Source of the DNA: Paenibacillus albiflavus
GTDB lineage: Bacteria; Bacillota; Bacilli; Paenibacillales; NBRC-103111
Assembly (NCBI RefSeq): GCF_004344915.1
Contig: NZ_SKFG01000019.1
Span: 1 to 55,616, forward strand
Length of the DNA: 55,616 bases
Direction: 5' to 3'
Position 1 is the first letter of the stretch, and each line of letters begins with the position of its first letter. The position numbers and the translations under genes were made by a program. The notes below the pieces were generated by a model, which saw nothing but the letters and a program-made list of their open reading frames with translations, had not been told where the DNA came from and ran no database searches. This document shows positions 44,366 to 53,539 of this stretch, one piece after another.

Positions 44366-44584
44366 TCAAATTGCAAACAAGCTTCTAAAAAAAACTGCCA
44401 CAAGCGTTGCCAAAAATCCTCCGATTAAAGCAGGGATAAAATTAGACAACCATGAAAACCGAGTTTCTCTTTCTGATAACTTATGTGCGTTCCCACCTAA
44501 CGCTAAAGCTATATTAGACCCACTATGGTCAAGACCTGAGGCAACTCCAATTGCAACAATAGTAATTAATCTCCCTATGCTCAT
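44366..44584 (-). CDS. 72-aa membrane protein upstream of the histidine kinase
   Basis: The protein has an N-terminal hydrophobic stretch (LITIVAIGVASGL) and a C-terminal helix (FIPALIGGFLATLVAVFFRSLF), separated by a loop with DHSGSNIALALGGNAH. AAGGAG seven bases before ATG supports it. I know no family name for it. It lies 200 bases upstream of the kinase gene on the same strand, perhaps sharing regulation. A plus-strand frame over the same bases has no ribosome site and is a shadow. Confidence 0.6.
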   Translation of the reverse strand: MSIGRLITIVAIGVASGLDHSGSNIALALGGNAHKLSERETRFSWLSNFIPALIGGFLATLVAVFFRSLFAI

Positions 44585-44722
44585 AATGCATCTCCTTCTA
44601 TACGTTCTTTCTGTATGTTATGCGTATGTTAAAAAAATGTGCCTATCCTCAACGTTATGTTGATAAATACTCAACACAGGATCAAGGTTGAATGAAACGG
44701 CCGTTCGTTTTATTTATATTCC

Positions 44723-44752
44723 TTGACAGGAATATTCCCTATTTTGTATATT
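44723..44752 (+). promoter_or_regulatory. Promoter of ArsR-AHSA1-VOC operon with palindrome in spacer
   Basis: TTGACA (44723-44728) and TATATT (44747-44752) are 18 bases apart. The spacer begins with the perfect palindrome GGAATATTCC (44729-44738), a likely binding site for the ArsR-type repressor encoded first. Confidence 0.6.
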
Positions 44753-44821
44753 TGAATCACGGGATACAAATGTTATCAGGAGAAGAATAAGCAAGAGTAC
44801 AACAGAGGTGAGTAACCTGTC

Positions 44822-45160
44822 ATGAAAAATTCCGAGATGGACATAACAACGCTGAGTGCTTTAGCTGAACCAAATCGGATGAATATCGTTCAACTGTTGA
44901 AGGGCGGCCCTATGGCCGTGGGTGAAATCGCCGATCAATTGGGGATTCGCCAACCTCAAGCGTCGAAGCATTTAAAAGTGCTTAACGATAGCGGGATTGT
45001 GGAAGTACAAGTCGATGCGAATCGTCGGATTTACAAGCTTCGATCTGAGCCCTTCCAAGCGATGGATATTTGGGTACAGTCCTTCCGGCACATTATGGAA
45101 GAGCGCTTGGATAACTTGGACCATTACTTGCGTGAACTGCAGAAAAAGGAAAGGCCATAA
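44822..45160 (+). CDS. ArsR-family transcription regulator
   Basis: The 112-residue protein is a winged helix: ALAEPNRMNIVQLLKGGPMAVGEIADQLGIRQPQASKHLKVLNDSGIVEVQVDANRRIYKL. It has no CxC metal site, so it is not a metal sensor of the classical kind. It belongs to the subgroup paired with AHSA1/SRPBCC proteins, which this operon confirms. Its gene is first and probably self-repressed. Confidence 0.88.
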   Translation: MKNSEMDITTLSALAEPNRMNIVQLLKGGPMAVGEIADQLGIRQPQASKHLKVLNDSGIVEVQVDANRRIYKLRSEPFQAMDIWVQSFRHIMEERLDNLDHYLRELQKKERP

Positions 45161-45188
45161 CGTTATATAAATTGGAGGGGTAATTACA

Positions 45189-45704
45189 ATGTCAAACAAT
45201 GCAATAATTTCGAACGTAGAGAACGATCGAGTCCTGGTGCTGGAGCGAGTATTCGATGCACCACGAGATCTCGTATTCCAGATGTTTAAGGAACCTGAGC
45301 ATCTTAAGCGTTGGTGGGGACCAAAAGGCTGGGAGATCCCTGTTTGTACTGTCGATTTTCGTCCGGGCGGTGTGTGGCACTACTGCATGAAGTGCGTTGA
45401 TCAGAATCTAGGCGAATTTTACGGCATGGAATCATGGGGAAAAGGTGTCTATAAGGAAATTGCCGAACCTGAAATGTTCATCTATAACGATTACTTCTCA
45501 GATGCCGAAGGCAATATCAACGAGTCTATGCCATCTACCCTAATCAAGATGGAGTTCATCGATCTAGGCGGCAAGACTAGATTGGTATGTCGCTCAGAAT
45601 ATATATCGGCAGAAGCCCTTAAAACCGTCATGGACATGGGCATGCTACAAGGAATTACTGAAACTTGGAATCGCTTGGGCGAGTTGCTGGATTCGCTTAA
45701 GTAA
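45189..45704 (+). CDS. SRPBCC/AHSA1-domain protein
   Basis: The 171-residue protein has the AHSA1 ligand-binding cup: VFDAPRDLVFQMFKEPEHLKRWWGPKGWEIPV, DFRPGGVWHYCM and a long C-terminal helix (LKTVMDMGMLQGITETWNRLGELL). The family binds hydrophobic small molecules; no ligand is known. GGAGGGG precedes ATG. The ArsR-type gene ends 28 bases upstream and a VOC gene follows after 17 bases. Confidence 0.85.
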   Translation: MSNNAIISNVENDRVLVLERVFDAPRDLVFQMFKEPEHLKRWWGPKGWEIPVCTVDFRPGGVWHYCMKCVDQNLGEFYGMESWGKGVYKEIAEPEMFIYNDYFSDAEGNINESMPSTLIKMEFIDLGGKTRLVCRSEYISAEALKTVMDMGMLQGITETWNRLGELLDSLK

Positions 45705-45721
45705 AAAGGAGTGTTTAAGAT

Positions 45722-46096
45722 ATGATTAACAAAATTGGCCAAGTAATGCTGTATGTGAATAACCAAGAAGCATCCAGAGATTTTTGGACAGAAAAGCTCG
45801 GTTTCGAGGTCATCGCGGATGAAACCAACGGTCCGATGAGATGGATTGAAGTCGCTCCTAAGGGTGCAGCAACTAGTATTGTTCTTCATAATAAGGACTT
45901 GATTGCCAAAATGAACCCTGGAATGAATCTCGGAACACCATCTCTCATGTATTACACGGACAATTTCGATGCGTTGTACGGCGATCTCAAGAACAAAAGC
46001 ATTAAGGTTGGAGATATTGTAGAACTTCCCTCCGGCAGAGTTTTTAACTTTGCAGATGATGAAGACAATTACTTTGCTGTAGCGGAAAAGAAATAA
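45722..46096 (+). CDS. VOC-family protein
   Basis: The 124-residue protein is a small glyoxalase-fold unit (INKIGQVMLYVNNQEASRDFWTEKLGFEV, ending VFNFADDEDNYFAV). One of its two usual metal positions appears as Glu in RWIEVAP. The reaction is unknown; ArsR-AHSA1-VOC operons are common in Bacillales and suggest stress or drug handling. AAAGGAG site. Terminator follows. Confidence 0.82.
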   Translation: MINKIGQVMLYVNNQEASRDFWTEKLGFEVIADETNGPMRWIEVAPKGAATSIVLHNKDLIAKMNPGMNLGTPSLMYYTDNFDALYGDLKNKSIKVGDIVELPSGRVFNFADDEDNYFAVAEKK

Positions 46097-46115
46097 GGTA
46101 GTTGCATAAGTCGGC

Positions 46116-46149
46116 AGCAGCTGATCAGAAATGATCAGCTGCTTTTTTT
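46116..46149 (+). terminator. Terminator of ArsR-AHSA1-VOC operon
   Basis: AGCAGCTGATCA and TGATCAGCTGCT pair perfectly around a 4-base loop and are followed by T7. Confidence 0.93.
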
Positions 46150-46253
46150 CTAGATATCTTTGATTTAAGTCACGCTTTCTTCAATGAAAACAGAAGATAG
46201 ATCGTCTCAATTTCATGGTATTCTTCCAAGACCCACGAGGTTTGGGATAAAAT

Positions 46254-47159
46254 TCACTGCAACCCTTCCAGCCCAAGATATTGGATCTGCACGCCAATGA
46301 ACTCTGTAAATCCCAGGTATCCCGGATTCACATGAGCCCGGTCGAAAATTAATGAACCCGTGACCCGAGCATCCGCCGGGGAGTTGGCAAAGAAATAATT
46401 TAAATTTTCAATTATATCTGCATCCGAACCGTACTCAAAAAGACCACCCTCCGATGAACAGAGCTGAATCCAGCCGGATCTTTCCAAACTCAAATTTAGT
46501 AACGCCTCCGGCCCGCTCCAGTCATAATGAATCGTATTGAGAGTAATGTCCAGACCATGGAAGCGTTCCCCAGGCTGCTTCAAAACATCGATGCACTGTT
46601 GTGCAAAATTGGGGCCGTAGGTATCGATATCTAAAATGTTGATCTCAATCTTCCGTCCCTTGAGTAATTCCGGATCCGATTCCTGAATGAGAATCAGGGT
46701 GTTGATACTGTCAGTAGCAGCCCCTCCAGCGATATTGAAGAGGCAAAGGTTCCGTTCAGAGAATTGCCTGAGTTGGGGCAGCAATATATCCGACTGGCGC
46801 CTGCAAAGATCCCTCAGCCTGATCCGAAGTCCCATGAAAGAGGTTTGCTTCATCGCCCACTTGTCCCGGAAACCTAATTTGATCCCCCGGCTTAAGTCAG
46901 GTCCTAGCTTGTACAGCAATGTACGCATGCCGCTAAGATAGGAATTGTCCACATTCGACATTTTCACAAAGATATTCCGGATAAAGCCAGGCATCTTCTT
47001 TAATGATTCAATGCTCCGGGCTGACTTCAGACAACTCAAATGATACGCCTGTTCATCAATACTTGCGTTAAAAAGAGGATGCGTTATATCCAGGATCGGT
47101 AATTGAATTTCATTCTCGAAAACTGCATAGGGAATTCGCTGATTTTGATTTGCATTCAT
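46254..47159 (-). CDS. Class I SAM-methyltransferase-like protein
   Basis: The 301-residue protein has a weakly conserved Rossmann pattern: NLCLFNIAGGAATDSIN resembles methyltransferase motif I (Gly-rich loop), INILDIDTYG resembles motif II (acidic end of strand 2), and SGWIQLCSSEGGLFEYGSD a later strand. The N-terminal 120 residues are helical. No catalytic residue or substrate can be named. Start at ATG 47159, supported by GGTGGAG nine bases upstream, over GTG 47174, where the site is too close. A TetR-family gene lies just upstream on the same strand, so it is probably under its control. Confidence 0.55.
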   Translation of the reverse strand: MNANQNQRIPYAVFENEIQLPILDITHPLFNASIDEQAYHLSCLKSARSIESLKKMPGFIRNIFVKMSNVDNSYLSGMRTLLYKLGPDLSRGIKLGFRDKWAMKQTSFMGLRIRLRDLCRRQSDILLPQLRQFSERNLCLFNIAGGAATDSINTLILIQESDPELLKGRKIEINILDIDTYGPNFAQQCIDVLKQPGERFHGLDITLNTIHYDWSGPEALLNLSLERSGWIQLCSSEGGLFEYGSDADIIENLNYFFANSPADARVTGSLIFDRAHVNPGYLGFTEFIGVQIQYLGLEGLQ

Positions 47160-47218
47160 GGCTTTCAACTCCACCTTACTTGAACGATGATTTTTGATCT
47201 AATAAAACTACCAGTCGC

Positions 47219-47812
47219 TTACTTGGTGACAAGCCGCATAATCATTTCGACTTCCGGTATCGTATAAAGGCTGCTCCCTCCTGCATTCACAACCATTACC
47301 CCTGAAAGAATCGAAAAATAACTTGAGATTAATTTCTCCAAATCACCAGCCGCAATAACACCTTCTCGCTGACCTTCCTCAAAAATAGGCATCATAAGGT
47401 CCACATATGCCTTCATGGAGTACTGGGAAAAAAACACTTTTATTTGATCCGGCAAATCTTCCGATATACGCGCTTGATGAATCAACAAGAAATAATATTT
47501 TCCCCCATCCTCAATAATGGATTGAGTCAAGAATCTGATTTTCTCGAGTGAGGAAATCGGCATATCTTGAAGACTTTTCGTTGCTGAATAGGATGCTTCT
47601 AATGCTATTTGCACTAGCGTGATGACTGCCTCGTCTTTCGACTTAAAATAATGGTAGAAAAGCCCTTGGCTGACTCCCGCCTCCGCGGCGATCATGCTGA
47701 TTTTCGATCCTTCTATTCCCCGCTCGGCAAAAACCTTTAGGGCTGCTCTCATGATCTGTTCCTTGCGTTCATCTCGAACCTGGAGTATTTGTTCATTATT
47801 TAACGGTACCAA
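47219..47812 (-). CDS. TetR-family repressor
   Basis: The 197-residue protein has a TetR helix-turn-helix (QIMRAALKVFAERGIEGSKISMIAAEAGVSQGLFYHYFKSKDEAV) and a ligand domain. AGGAGG stands seven bases before TTG 47812, so this TTG is the start rather than ATG 47854, which has no site and would run through the palindrome. It likely controls itself and the downstream methyltransferase-like gene. Confidence 0.85.
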   Translation of the reverse strand: MVPLNNEQILQVRDERKEQIMRAALKVFAERGIEGSKISMIAAEAGVSQGLFYHYFKSKDEAVITLVQIALEASYSATKSLQDMPISSLEKIRFLTQSIIEDGGKYYFLLIHQARISEDLPDQIKVFFSQYSMKAYVDLMMPIFEEGQREGVIAAGDLEKLISSYFSILSGVMVVNAGGSSLYTIPEVEMIMRLVTK

Positions 47813-47832
47813 TGTTGGTCCTCCTAACTCTA

Positions 47833-47857
47833 CATTTAATATTAAATGAACCATTCA
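47833..47857 (-). promoter_or_regulatory. Palindromic operator of TetR gene
   Basis: CATTTAATATTAAATG (47833-47848) is a perfect 16-bp palindrome, next to TGAACCATTCA (47847-47857). They cover a plausible minus-strand promoter (TTGATT, 17 bases, TTAAAT). This suits self-repression. Confidence 0.55.
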
Positions 47858-48184
47858 ATCAATAAAATAAGGTATATTTTCCCTTTAGTCAACCATTTTT
47901 TCTTTATAGTATTACGTTTACAATGGGCGCAGAAAACAGTAAAATATGATCGAATGTAATATTTGGAAAAATAGTTGACTTTACTATTTTTTGAAAGGGA
48001 TGTATCAGATTATGGAAAAATTCACGATTAGCTCCATGCAAAGTCTTGATCTATAAACAACGGCGGTTGTTTGTATGGAGCCAGAAGTTTATTTACCGCC
48101 TTACTATCTGCGTGCTGCGATAATTGTTTATAGAATAGGCTTTGCATCCTAAAATTTACATAAATTTTAAGGAGCAGAGCTATC
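47858..48184. other. Region upstream of the CD3324-type gene with long inverted repeat
   Basis: The gap contains the inverted repeat at 48036-48147 and a 14-codon frame from ATG 48012 (AAGGGA site; MEKFTISSMQSLDL) that runs into the repeat and stops. This could be a leader peptide or the 5' end of an interrupted gene. No other gene is visible. Confidence 0.45.
48036..48147. repeat. Long imperfect inverted repeat (112 bp)
   Basis: The left arm starts ATGCAAAG and ends CTATAAACAA (48036-48060). The right arm (48124-48147) is its complement, TTGTTTATAG to CTTTGCAT, except for the middle bases. Inside, GGCGGT (48062-48067) and ACCGCC (48095-48100) form a nested stem. It may be a structured leader RNA of the gene at 48185 or a small MITE-like element. 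No target duplication is seen. Confidence 0.6.
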
Positions 48185-48451
48185 ATGAAATATATAAACG
48201 CTGATATCATTTTTCCAGAAGAACTTTTAAAGGAAATACAGAAATATACCCACGGTAGCATGGTTTATATCCCAACCCCTGAAGTACTACGAAAGAAGTG
48301 GGGCGAAAATTCAGGAAGTCGCAAACAGTTGAGCCATAGAAACGAAGCAATACGCCAACAATATACCGATGGCGCAACAATAGATGAACTTTCAGTTCAA
48401 TTCTGTCTTTCCATCGATAGTATAAAAAAGATTATCTATTCAAAAAAATAG
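48185..48451 (+). CDS. CD3324-type small protein
   Basis: The 88-residue protein matches the CD3324 family, distantly Mor-activator-like: MKYINADIIFPEELLKEIQKY, then KKWGENSGSRKQLSHRNEAIRQQY and a C-terminal helix-turn-helix-like end (TIDELSVQFCLSIDSIKKIIY). The ending suggests DNA binding. AAGGAG site. Single gene, terminated right after. Function unknown. Confidence 0.78.
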   Translation: MKYINADIIFPEELLKEIQKYTHGSMVYIPTPEVLRKKWGENSGSRKQLSHRNEAIRQQYTDGATIDELSVQFCLSIDSIKKIIYSKK

Positions 48452-48457
48452 GTTATC

Positions 48458-48488
48458 AAATCACATCAGACCCCCTGATGTGATTTTT
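48458..48488 (+). terminator. Terminator of CD3324-type gene
   Basis: AAATCACATCAG and CTGATGTGATTT form a perfect 12-bp stem followed by T5. Confidence 0.9.
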
Positions 48489-48579
48489 AGTGTAATAAAT
48501 GATTTGAATTGTTTTTTATATATTTTTCTACTGTTTCCTTTGCTATGATTGAAAAAAACTTTCAGGGGAGGACATTAGG

Positions 48580-49434
48580 ATGTCATTACAAGTTCATCCA
48601 TATTGCTCTGAATTAGAGGAAGCAGTTAAAAGTTTAAGTCACAAAGCTTGGATACTTTTCAAATATAATAAAGATTACGATCATCAAAGAATGAGTTGTG
48701 TATTTAACGAGGACGGTAATTTAATTTGTGTGGGATACTTACGACATGGAATAGCAGATGATCATGATGTATTCGAAATCGAAATGCCCACTAATGAATT
48801 AGCTTCGAACCGTATGGATGAAATTAGAATGGCTCTATTCCCTACATTCATAGATACCTGTCAAAAGTTGCGTAATCCAAACAAGAAAACAAAGTTGGTC
48901 GCGTGGAATGACTTTTATGGTAACGGGGATTTTTGCAAAGAGAAAGGCTTTATCCCTTATCAAACCTATTATAAAGCACAGCGTTCACTTGAAAGACCCC
49001 TACCTGAAATCAGAATGCCTGTTGGAGTTGATGTCCAATACCACCCGATGGAATACAAAGAGGAAAGAATCAACTATACCGAATTAGAAAATCAATTCTT
49101 TCAAGGCGTTGTATACAGAAGTGTAAATATGTTGGAATGGATGATGGGTGGTCCAGAGTTACATACCATTTCTGCATTTGAAGGCGATGAACTTGTTGGT
49201 AGCGTTATGTGTTGGCAAACTGGTGCAGTTGAAAGGTTATTCGTCATTCCGCGATGGCGTAATAAAGGGTTGGCTAAGTTTCTCATAGCGAAGGGTTTTG
49301 AGTATCATATTAAGAATGGTCGAAACGAAGTTGAGACGCTGGTTAATGAACAGAATAAGGAAGCTATGAAGTTGTTAGAGTCAATGGGGTATTCCTTCCC
49401 TGTAAAATTAGAACTCAAGGCATTGGATATTTAG
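48580..49434 (+). CDS. GNAT-family acetyltransferase (two-domain)
   Basis: The 284-residue protein has a degenerate N-terminal GNAT half and a C-terminal GNAT domain (about 165-280). The latter carries AVERLFVIPRWRNKGLAKFLIAKG with R-N-K-G-L-A as the acetyl-CoA loop and NKEAMKLLESMGYSF as the end motif. Substrate unknown. Ribosome site AGGGGAGG. It is followed by copy B of the terminator repeat, the same repeat that lies beside the 8-kb acetyltransferase/hydroxylase genes. Confidence 0.8.
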   Translation: MSLQVHPYCSELEEAVKSLSHKAWILFKYNKDYDHQRMSCVFNEDGNLICVGYLRHGIADDHDVFEIEMPTNELASNRMDEIRMALFPTFIDTCQKLRNPNKKTKLVAWNDFYGNGDFCKEKGFIPYQTYYKAQRSLERPLPEIRMPVGVDVQYHPMEYKEERINYTELENQFFQGVVYRSVNMLEWMMGGPELHTISAFEGDELVGSVMCWQTGAVERLFVIPRWRNKGLAKFLIAKGFEYHIKNGRNEVETLVNEQNKEAMKLLESMGYSFPVKLELKALDI

Positions 49435-49439
49435 CAAAC

Positions 49440-49490
49440 ACAAAAGCGATGGGAATTTTATTTCTCATCGCTTTTTGCATTCTAAAACCA
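49440..49490 (+). terminator. Terminator, copy B of a dispersed 50-bp repeat
   Basis: AAAAGCGATG pairs with CATCGCTTTT and T5 follows. The same block, with flanking TTTTTGCATT and CTAAAACCA, occurs at 8598-8650 with few changes. Confidence 0.85.
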
Positions 49491-49621
49491 AAGCTGCCCG
49501 CCCTTATTTCATTTTAACCAGTCATTTTAGGCGTAAATACCTTACCCTCTTTACCCCGTTCACATAAGATAATGAAAACTTCAATGGTTTTCTAGGCGTG
49601 CCATCAAAAGAGGGGTGTTAA

Positions 49622-51013
49622 ATTCTGCATCTTATATTATTATCTGGCGGTTCAGGAAAGCGTCTTTGGCCTTTATCCAATGATTCACGCTCAAAACAAT
49701 TCTTAAAACTATTGCCTTCAGATAAAAAGCTGAATAGGCCAATTTCTATGCTTCAACGTACTTGGCAGCAGCTTCAAAACACAAATCTAACGGGAAGTAC
49801 GATCGTATCTACGAGCAAATCACAGATTGATATGATCCATAATCAAATAGGAACAAGCGTCCCTTTAGTTATTGAGCCTAGTAGGAGAGATACTTATCCA
49901 GCAATTGCGTTATCATCTGTATATTTATATTCTGTTAAAAATGTACCGGAGGATGAAATTGTAGTCGTTATGCCCGTTGATTCCTATGTAGAAGATGAGT
50001 TTTTTCAGCAAGCAAAAAATTTAGGAGGAATTTTACAGGATTCCAACGCTGATCTTGCTTTAATTGGAATAAACCCTACTTTTCCATCAGAAAAATATGG
50101 CTATATTATTCCTTCTAATCCCAACAAGCCAGAACAGGATAAAAATGTTCAGGCTGTTCGTTGTTTTAAAGAAAAGCCGACTAATGGGCAGGCGAAGCAA
50201 CTCATTTCTGAAGGAGCTCTATGGAATAGCGGAGTCTTTGCATTTAAATTAGATTATATTTTACAGAGCTTGAAAGAACGTGGAATAACCTTAAACTATA
50301 CTGATTTGTTACAAACCTATTCACATTTACCAGCAAGAAGCTTTGATTATGAAATCGTTGAAAATACAAAGAAAATTGTTGTCGTTTCCTATAATGGAGC
50401 ATGGAAAGATCTTGGTACATGGAATACCCTTACGGAAGAAATGGACGCATCTATCATTGGAAAGGGAATTATGAGTTCTGATTGTAACAATGTCCATATC
50501 ATAAATGAACTAGATATACCTGTTTCGGTATTAGGTCTATCTGATTTAATCGTCGCTGTAAGTCCTGATGGAATTCTTGTTTCGGATAAAAAAGAAAGCC
50601 CAAGAGTGAAAGAAATAGCTGATCACTTCGAAAATAGACCGATGTATGAAGAACGTCGTTGGGGCTGGTATCGCGTATTAGATTTTACCAAATGTAATGA
50701 TACACAAGAAGTGTTAACGAAAAGAATTGGCGTAACTGCAGGCCAGAATCTCAGTTATCAAAAGCATTTCCATCGTAGTGAAGTTTGGATCATTATCAAA
50801 GGTAAAGGATTATTTGTATTGAATGGGAAAATCCTTGAAATTCAAGAGGGTGACGTGTTACAAATCCCAGCAGAAGCATTACATGGTATTAAAGCTATAA
50901 CCGACTTAGAGTTTATCGAAGTACAGGCAGGGACAGATCTTATTGAGGAAGATATCGTTCGTATCTTTATGAAATGGGAAGACATTGAAGCCCATTGTAC
51001 AAATTCAAAATGA
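49622..51013 (+). CDS. manC: Mannose-1-phosphate guanylyltransferase (type II, with cupin tail), apparent ATT start
   Basis: The protein makes GDP-mannose from mannose-1-phosphate and GTP. The essential motif LSGGSGKRLWPLSND, residues about 7-21, lies before the first ATG at 49712, so that ATG cannot be the true start. The frame has TAA at 49619-49621, then ATT 49622 and CTG 49625; AGGGG lies six bases before ATT. The likely start is the rare ATT (or CTG), giving 463 residues, normal for ManC. FKEKPTNGQA is the sugar-phosphate region. Residues about 350-460 are a cupin (KHFHRSEVWIIIKGKGLFVL) often linked with phosphomannose isomerase activity. First of a three-gene operon with a glycosyltransferase and gmd. 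Confidence 0.85.
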   Translation: MLHLILLSGGSGKRLWPLSNDSRSKQFLKLLPSDKKLNRPISMLQRTWQQLQNTNLTGSTIVSTSKSQIDMIHNQIGTSVPLVIEPSRRDTYPAIALSSVYLYSVKNVPEDEIVVVMPVDSYVEDEFFQQAKNLGGILQDSNADLALIGINPTFPSEKYGYIIPSNPNKPEQDKNVQAVRCFKEKPTNGQAKQLISEGALWNSGVFAFKLDYILQSLKERGITLNYTDLLQTYSHLPARSFDYEIVENTKKIVVVSYNGAWKDLGTWNTLTEEMDASIIGKGIMSSDCNNVHIINELDIPVSVLGLSDLIVAVSPDGILVSDKKESPRVKEIADHFENRPMYEERRWGWYRVLDFTKCNDTQEVLTKRIGVTAGQNLSYQKHFHRSEVWIIIKGKGLFVLNGKILEIQEGDVLQIPAEALHGIKAITDLEFIEVQAGTDLIEEDIVRIFMKWEDIEAHCTNSK

Positions 51014-51037
51014 TAAGTAAGAAGAAAGGGGACTTAT

Positions 51038-51766
51038 ATGGTTGAATCTTTAGAATTTGTCACAATTGCTATCCTTGCTAAGGATAAAGCACATGTGTTG
51101 CCAAAGTATCTTGATTTAATTGAAAGACAAACCTACCCTGCTTCTAAAATCAAGCTTTATATACGTACGAATAATAATAACGATCATACTGCAGAATTAC
51201 TTGAAAACTGGATTGCAAAAGTGAAAGATAAGTATTCCGAAATCTATTACGATGCAAGTGATGTTGAAGAACAGGTTCAAGAATATGCTCCACATGATTG
51301 GAATCCACTAAAATTAAAAGTACTGTGTCGTTTGCGTCAAGAATCCGTTGAATGGGCCCGTGAAAGAGGGACCCACTATTTTGTTGTAGATTGTGATAAC
51401 TTCATCATACCAGAAACACTTGAAGTTCTACTCCATACGAATCTGCCTGTTATTGGACCGCTCTTGAAAAACAGCGATTCTCAAAATAGTCTTTATGCGA
51501 ACTATCATTATATTACGGATGAAAACGGATATTATAAACAATCAAATTATTATTTCGATATTTTTTATGGACATATGAAAGGATTAATTGTAGTAGAAGT
51601 TATTCACTGCACCTACTTGGTTCGGAATGAAGTACTGGATCAAGTCAGCTATGACGATGGAAGTGGCCGATATGATTATGTGATCTTTAGCGATGTATTA
51701 AGAAAGTTAGGTATTCCCCAGTATATCGACAACCGTCGTGACTATGGAAATCTCACTTTTTCGTGA
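51038..51766 (+). CDS. Family 2-like glycosyltransferase
   Basis: The 242-residue protein has a GT-A nucleotide-sugar fold: FVTIAILAKDKAHVLPKYLDLIERQTYP at the start and the metal-binding VVDCDNFI (a D-x-D-like motif) at residues about 115-122. It has no membrane helix, so it probably works on a soluble or membrane-near acceptor, maybe with GDP-sugars from the flanking genes. Spacing: 24 bases after manC, 24 before gmd; GAAAGGGG site. Acceptor unknown. Confidence 0.8.
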   Translation: MVESLEFVTIAILAKDKAHVLPKYLDLIERQTYPASKIKLYIRTNNNNDHTAELLENWIAKVKDKYSEIYYDASDVEEQVQEYAPHDWNPLKLKVLCRLRQESVEWARERGTHYFVVDCDNFIIPETLEVLLHTNLPVIGPLLKNSDSQNSLYANYHYITDENGYYKQSNYYFDIFYGHMKGLIVVEVIHCTYLVRNEVLDQVSYDDGSGRYDYVIFSDVLRKLGIPQYIDNRRDYGNLTFS

Positions 51767-51778
51767 GGTTAGGCTTAG

Positions 51779-52747
<969 letters not shown>

Positions 52748-52767
52748 AAGATAAATCCCGGAAACGC

Positions 52768-52801
52768 AAAATCCACAACCTCATTCGGATGTGGATTTTT
52801 T
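52768..52801 (+). terminator. Terminator of the GDP-sugar operon
   Basis: AAAATCCAC and GTGGATTTT form a perfect stem around a short loop with T6 after it. Confidence 0.9.
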
Positions 52802-52874
52802 GTATAGAGGCGAACCGTGGCTGTGCAACACAATTCGCAGTCGAGTTTTGCTAGTGGCTTTGGGGAATCCAAGC

Positions 52875-53189
52875 TTAGCTGACCAGCTTCAAGCCAACAA
52901 CGGCACAAATAATTCCAAGAATACAGCCGATACGAAGCCAGCTTTTTGACTCCTTAAAAAATATCATTCCAACAATAGCAGCTCCCACTGTTCCAATTCC
53001 TGTCCAAACTGCATAAGCAGTCGCCAGCGGTATTGTTCCCATTGCCCCGACAAGAAGTTTGAAGCTGAGGAAGAACCCGCCTATGAGGATGATGTTATTG
53101 GTCCAGTTATTATTTATTGCTACGCGTTTAATACCGATTACCCCGATAACCTCCAGCAATCCAGCCGCAATAAGCACCATCCAATCCAT
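52875..53189 (-). CDS. SMR-family multidrug efflux subunit (YkkD-like)
   Basis: The 104-residue protein has four membrane helices with the conserved Glu in helix 1 (GLLEVIGVIGIK) and the YAVWTGIGTVGAAIVG motif. SMR pairs work as asymmetric heterodimers driven by protons. ATG 53189 overlaps the stop of the partner by one base (TGATG), with GGAAGTGGAG upstream; the open frame to 53234 is not used. Third gene in the MerR operon. Substrates may be quaternary amines or guanidinium compounds, but this is not visible. Confidence 0.9.
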   Translation of the reverse strand: MDWMVLIAAGLLEVIGVIGIKRVAINNNWTNNIILIGGFFLSFKLLVGAMGTIPLATAYAVWTGIGTVGAAIVGMIFFKESKSWLRIGCILGIICAVVGLKLVS

Positions 53190-53539
53190 CAGGCTCCACT
53201 TCCTTTGCTCGACAATTTCAAACCAATAATACACGCTAACAGCAATAAGATGAAAACAATCCGTAACATACTGACGGTACCACCAGACATCACGATTTCC
53301 ACAATCGTAGTCCCCAAAGTTCCCATCCCTGCAAACACAGCGTATACCGTTCCAACCGGCAATGCCTTGGTTGCTCTAATAATTAAATCAAAGCTTGTCA
53401 ACAAGGAGACAAGAACGACAATGCTGGGAATGCCCTCGTATTTGAAGCCACTTGCCCACACGATCTCCAATATTCCGCCTAAGAGTACATAAGTCCATGC
53501 TCTTGCCTCACTTATTCGCTTATCCGTTTTAACTGCCAT
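53189..53539 (-). CDS. SMR-family multidrug efflux subunit (YkkC-like)
   Basis: The 116-residue protein has four membrane helices, Glu in helix 1 (GGILEIVWASGFK) and LPVGTVYAVFAGMGTLGTTIVE. It partners the next gene, forming a heteromeric pump. Start chosen at ATG 53539 because AGGAGG lies nine bases upstream; ATG 53545 is too close. It overlaps the MerR gene by 11 bases. Confidence 0.9.
   Translation of the reverse strand: MAVKTDKRISEARAWTYVLLGGILEIVWASGFKYEGIPSIVVLVSLLTSFDLIIRATKALPVGTVYAVFAGMGTLGTTIVEIVMSGGTVSMLRIVFILLLLACIIGLKLSSKGSGA

Noticed and set aside
44298-44663. 121-codon plus-strand frame
   Set aside because: No ribosome site, crosses a perfect hairpin and overlaps the better supported 72-aa minus-strand gene.
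48036-48147. Inverted repeat considered as a complete insertion sequence
   Set aside because: Only 112 bp, no transposase and no target-site duplication visible.
48028-48261. 77-codon minus-strand frame
   Set aside because: Lies across the inverted repeat and the start of the CD3324-type gene, with no ribosome site and no family match.
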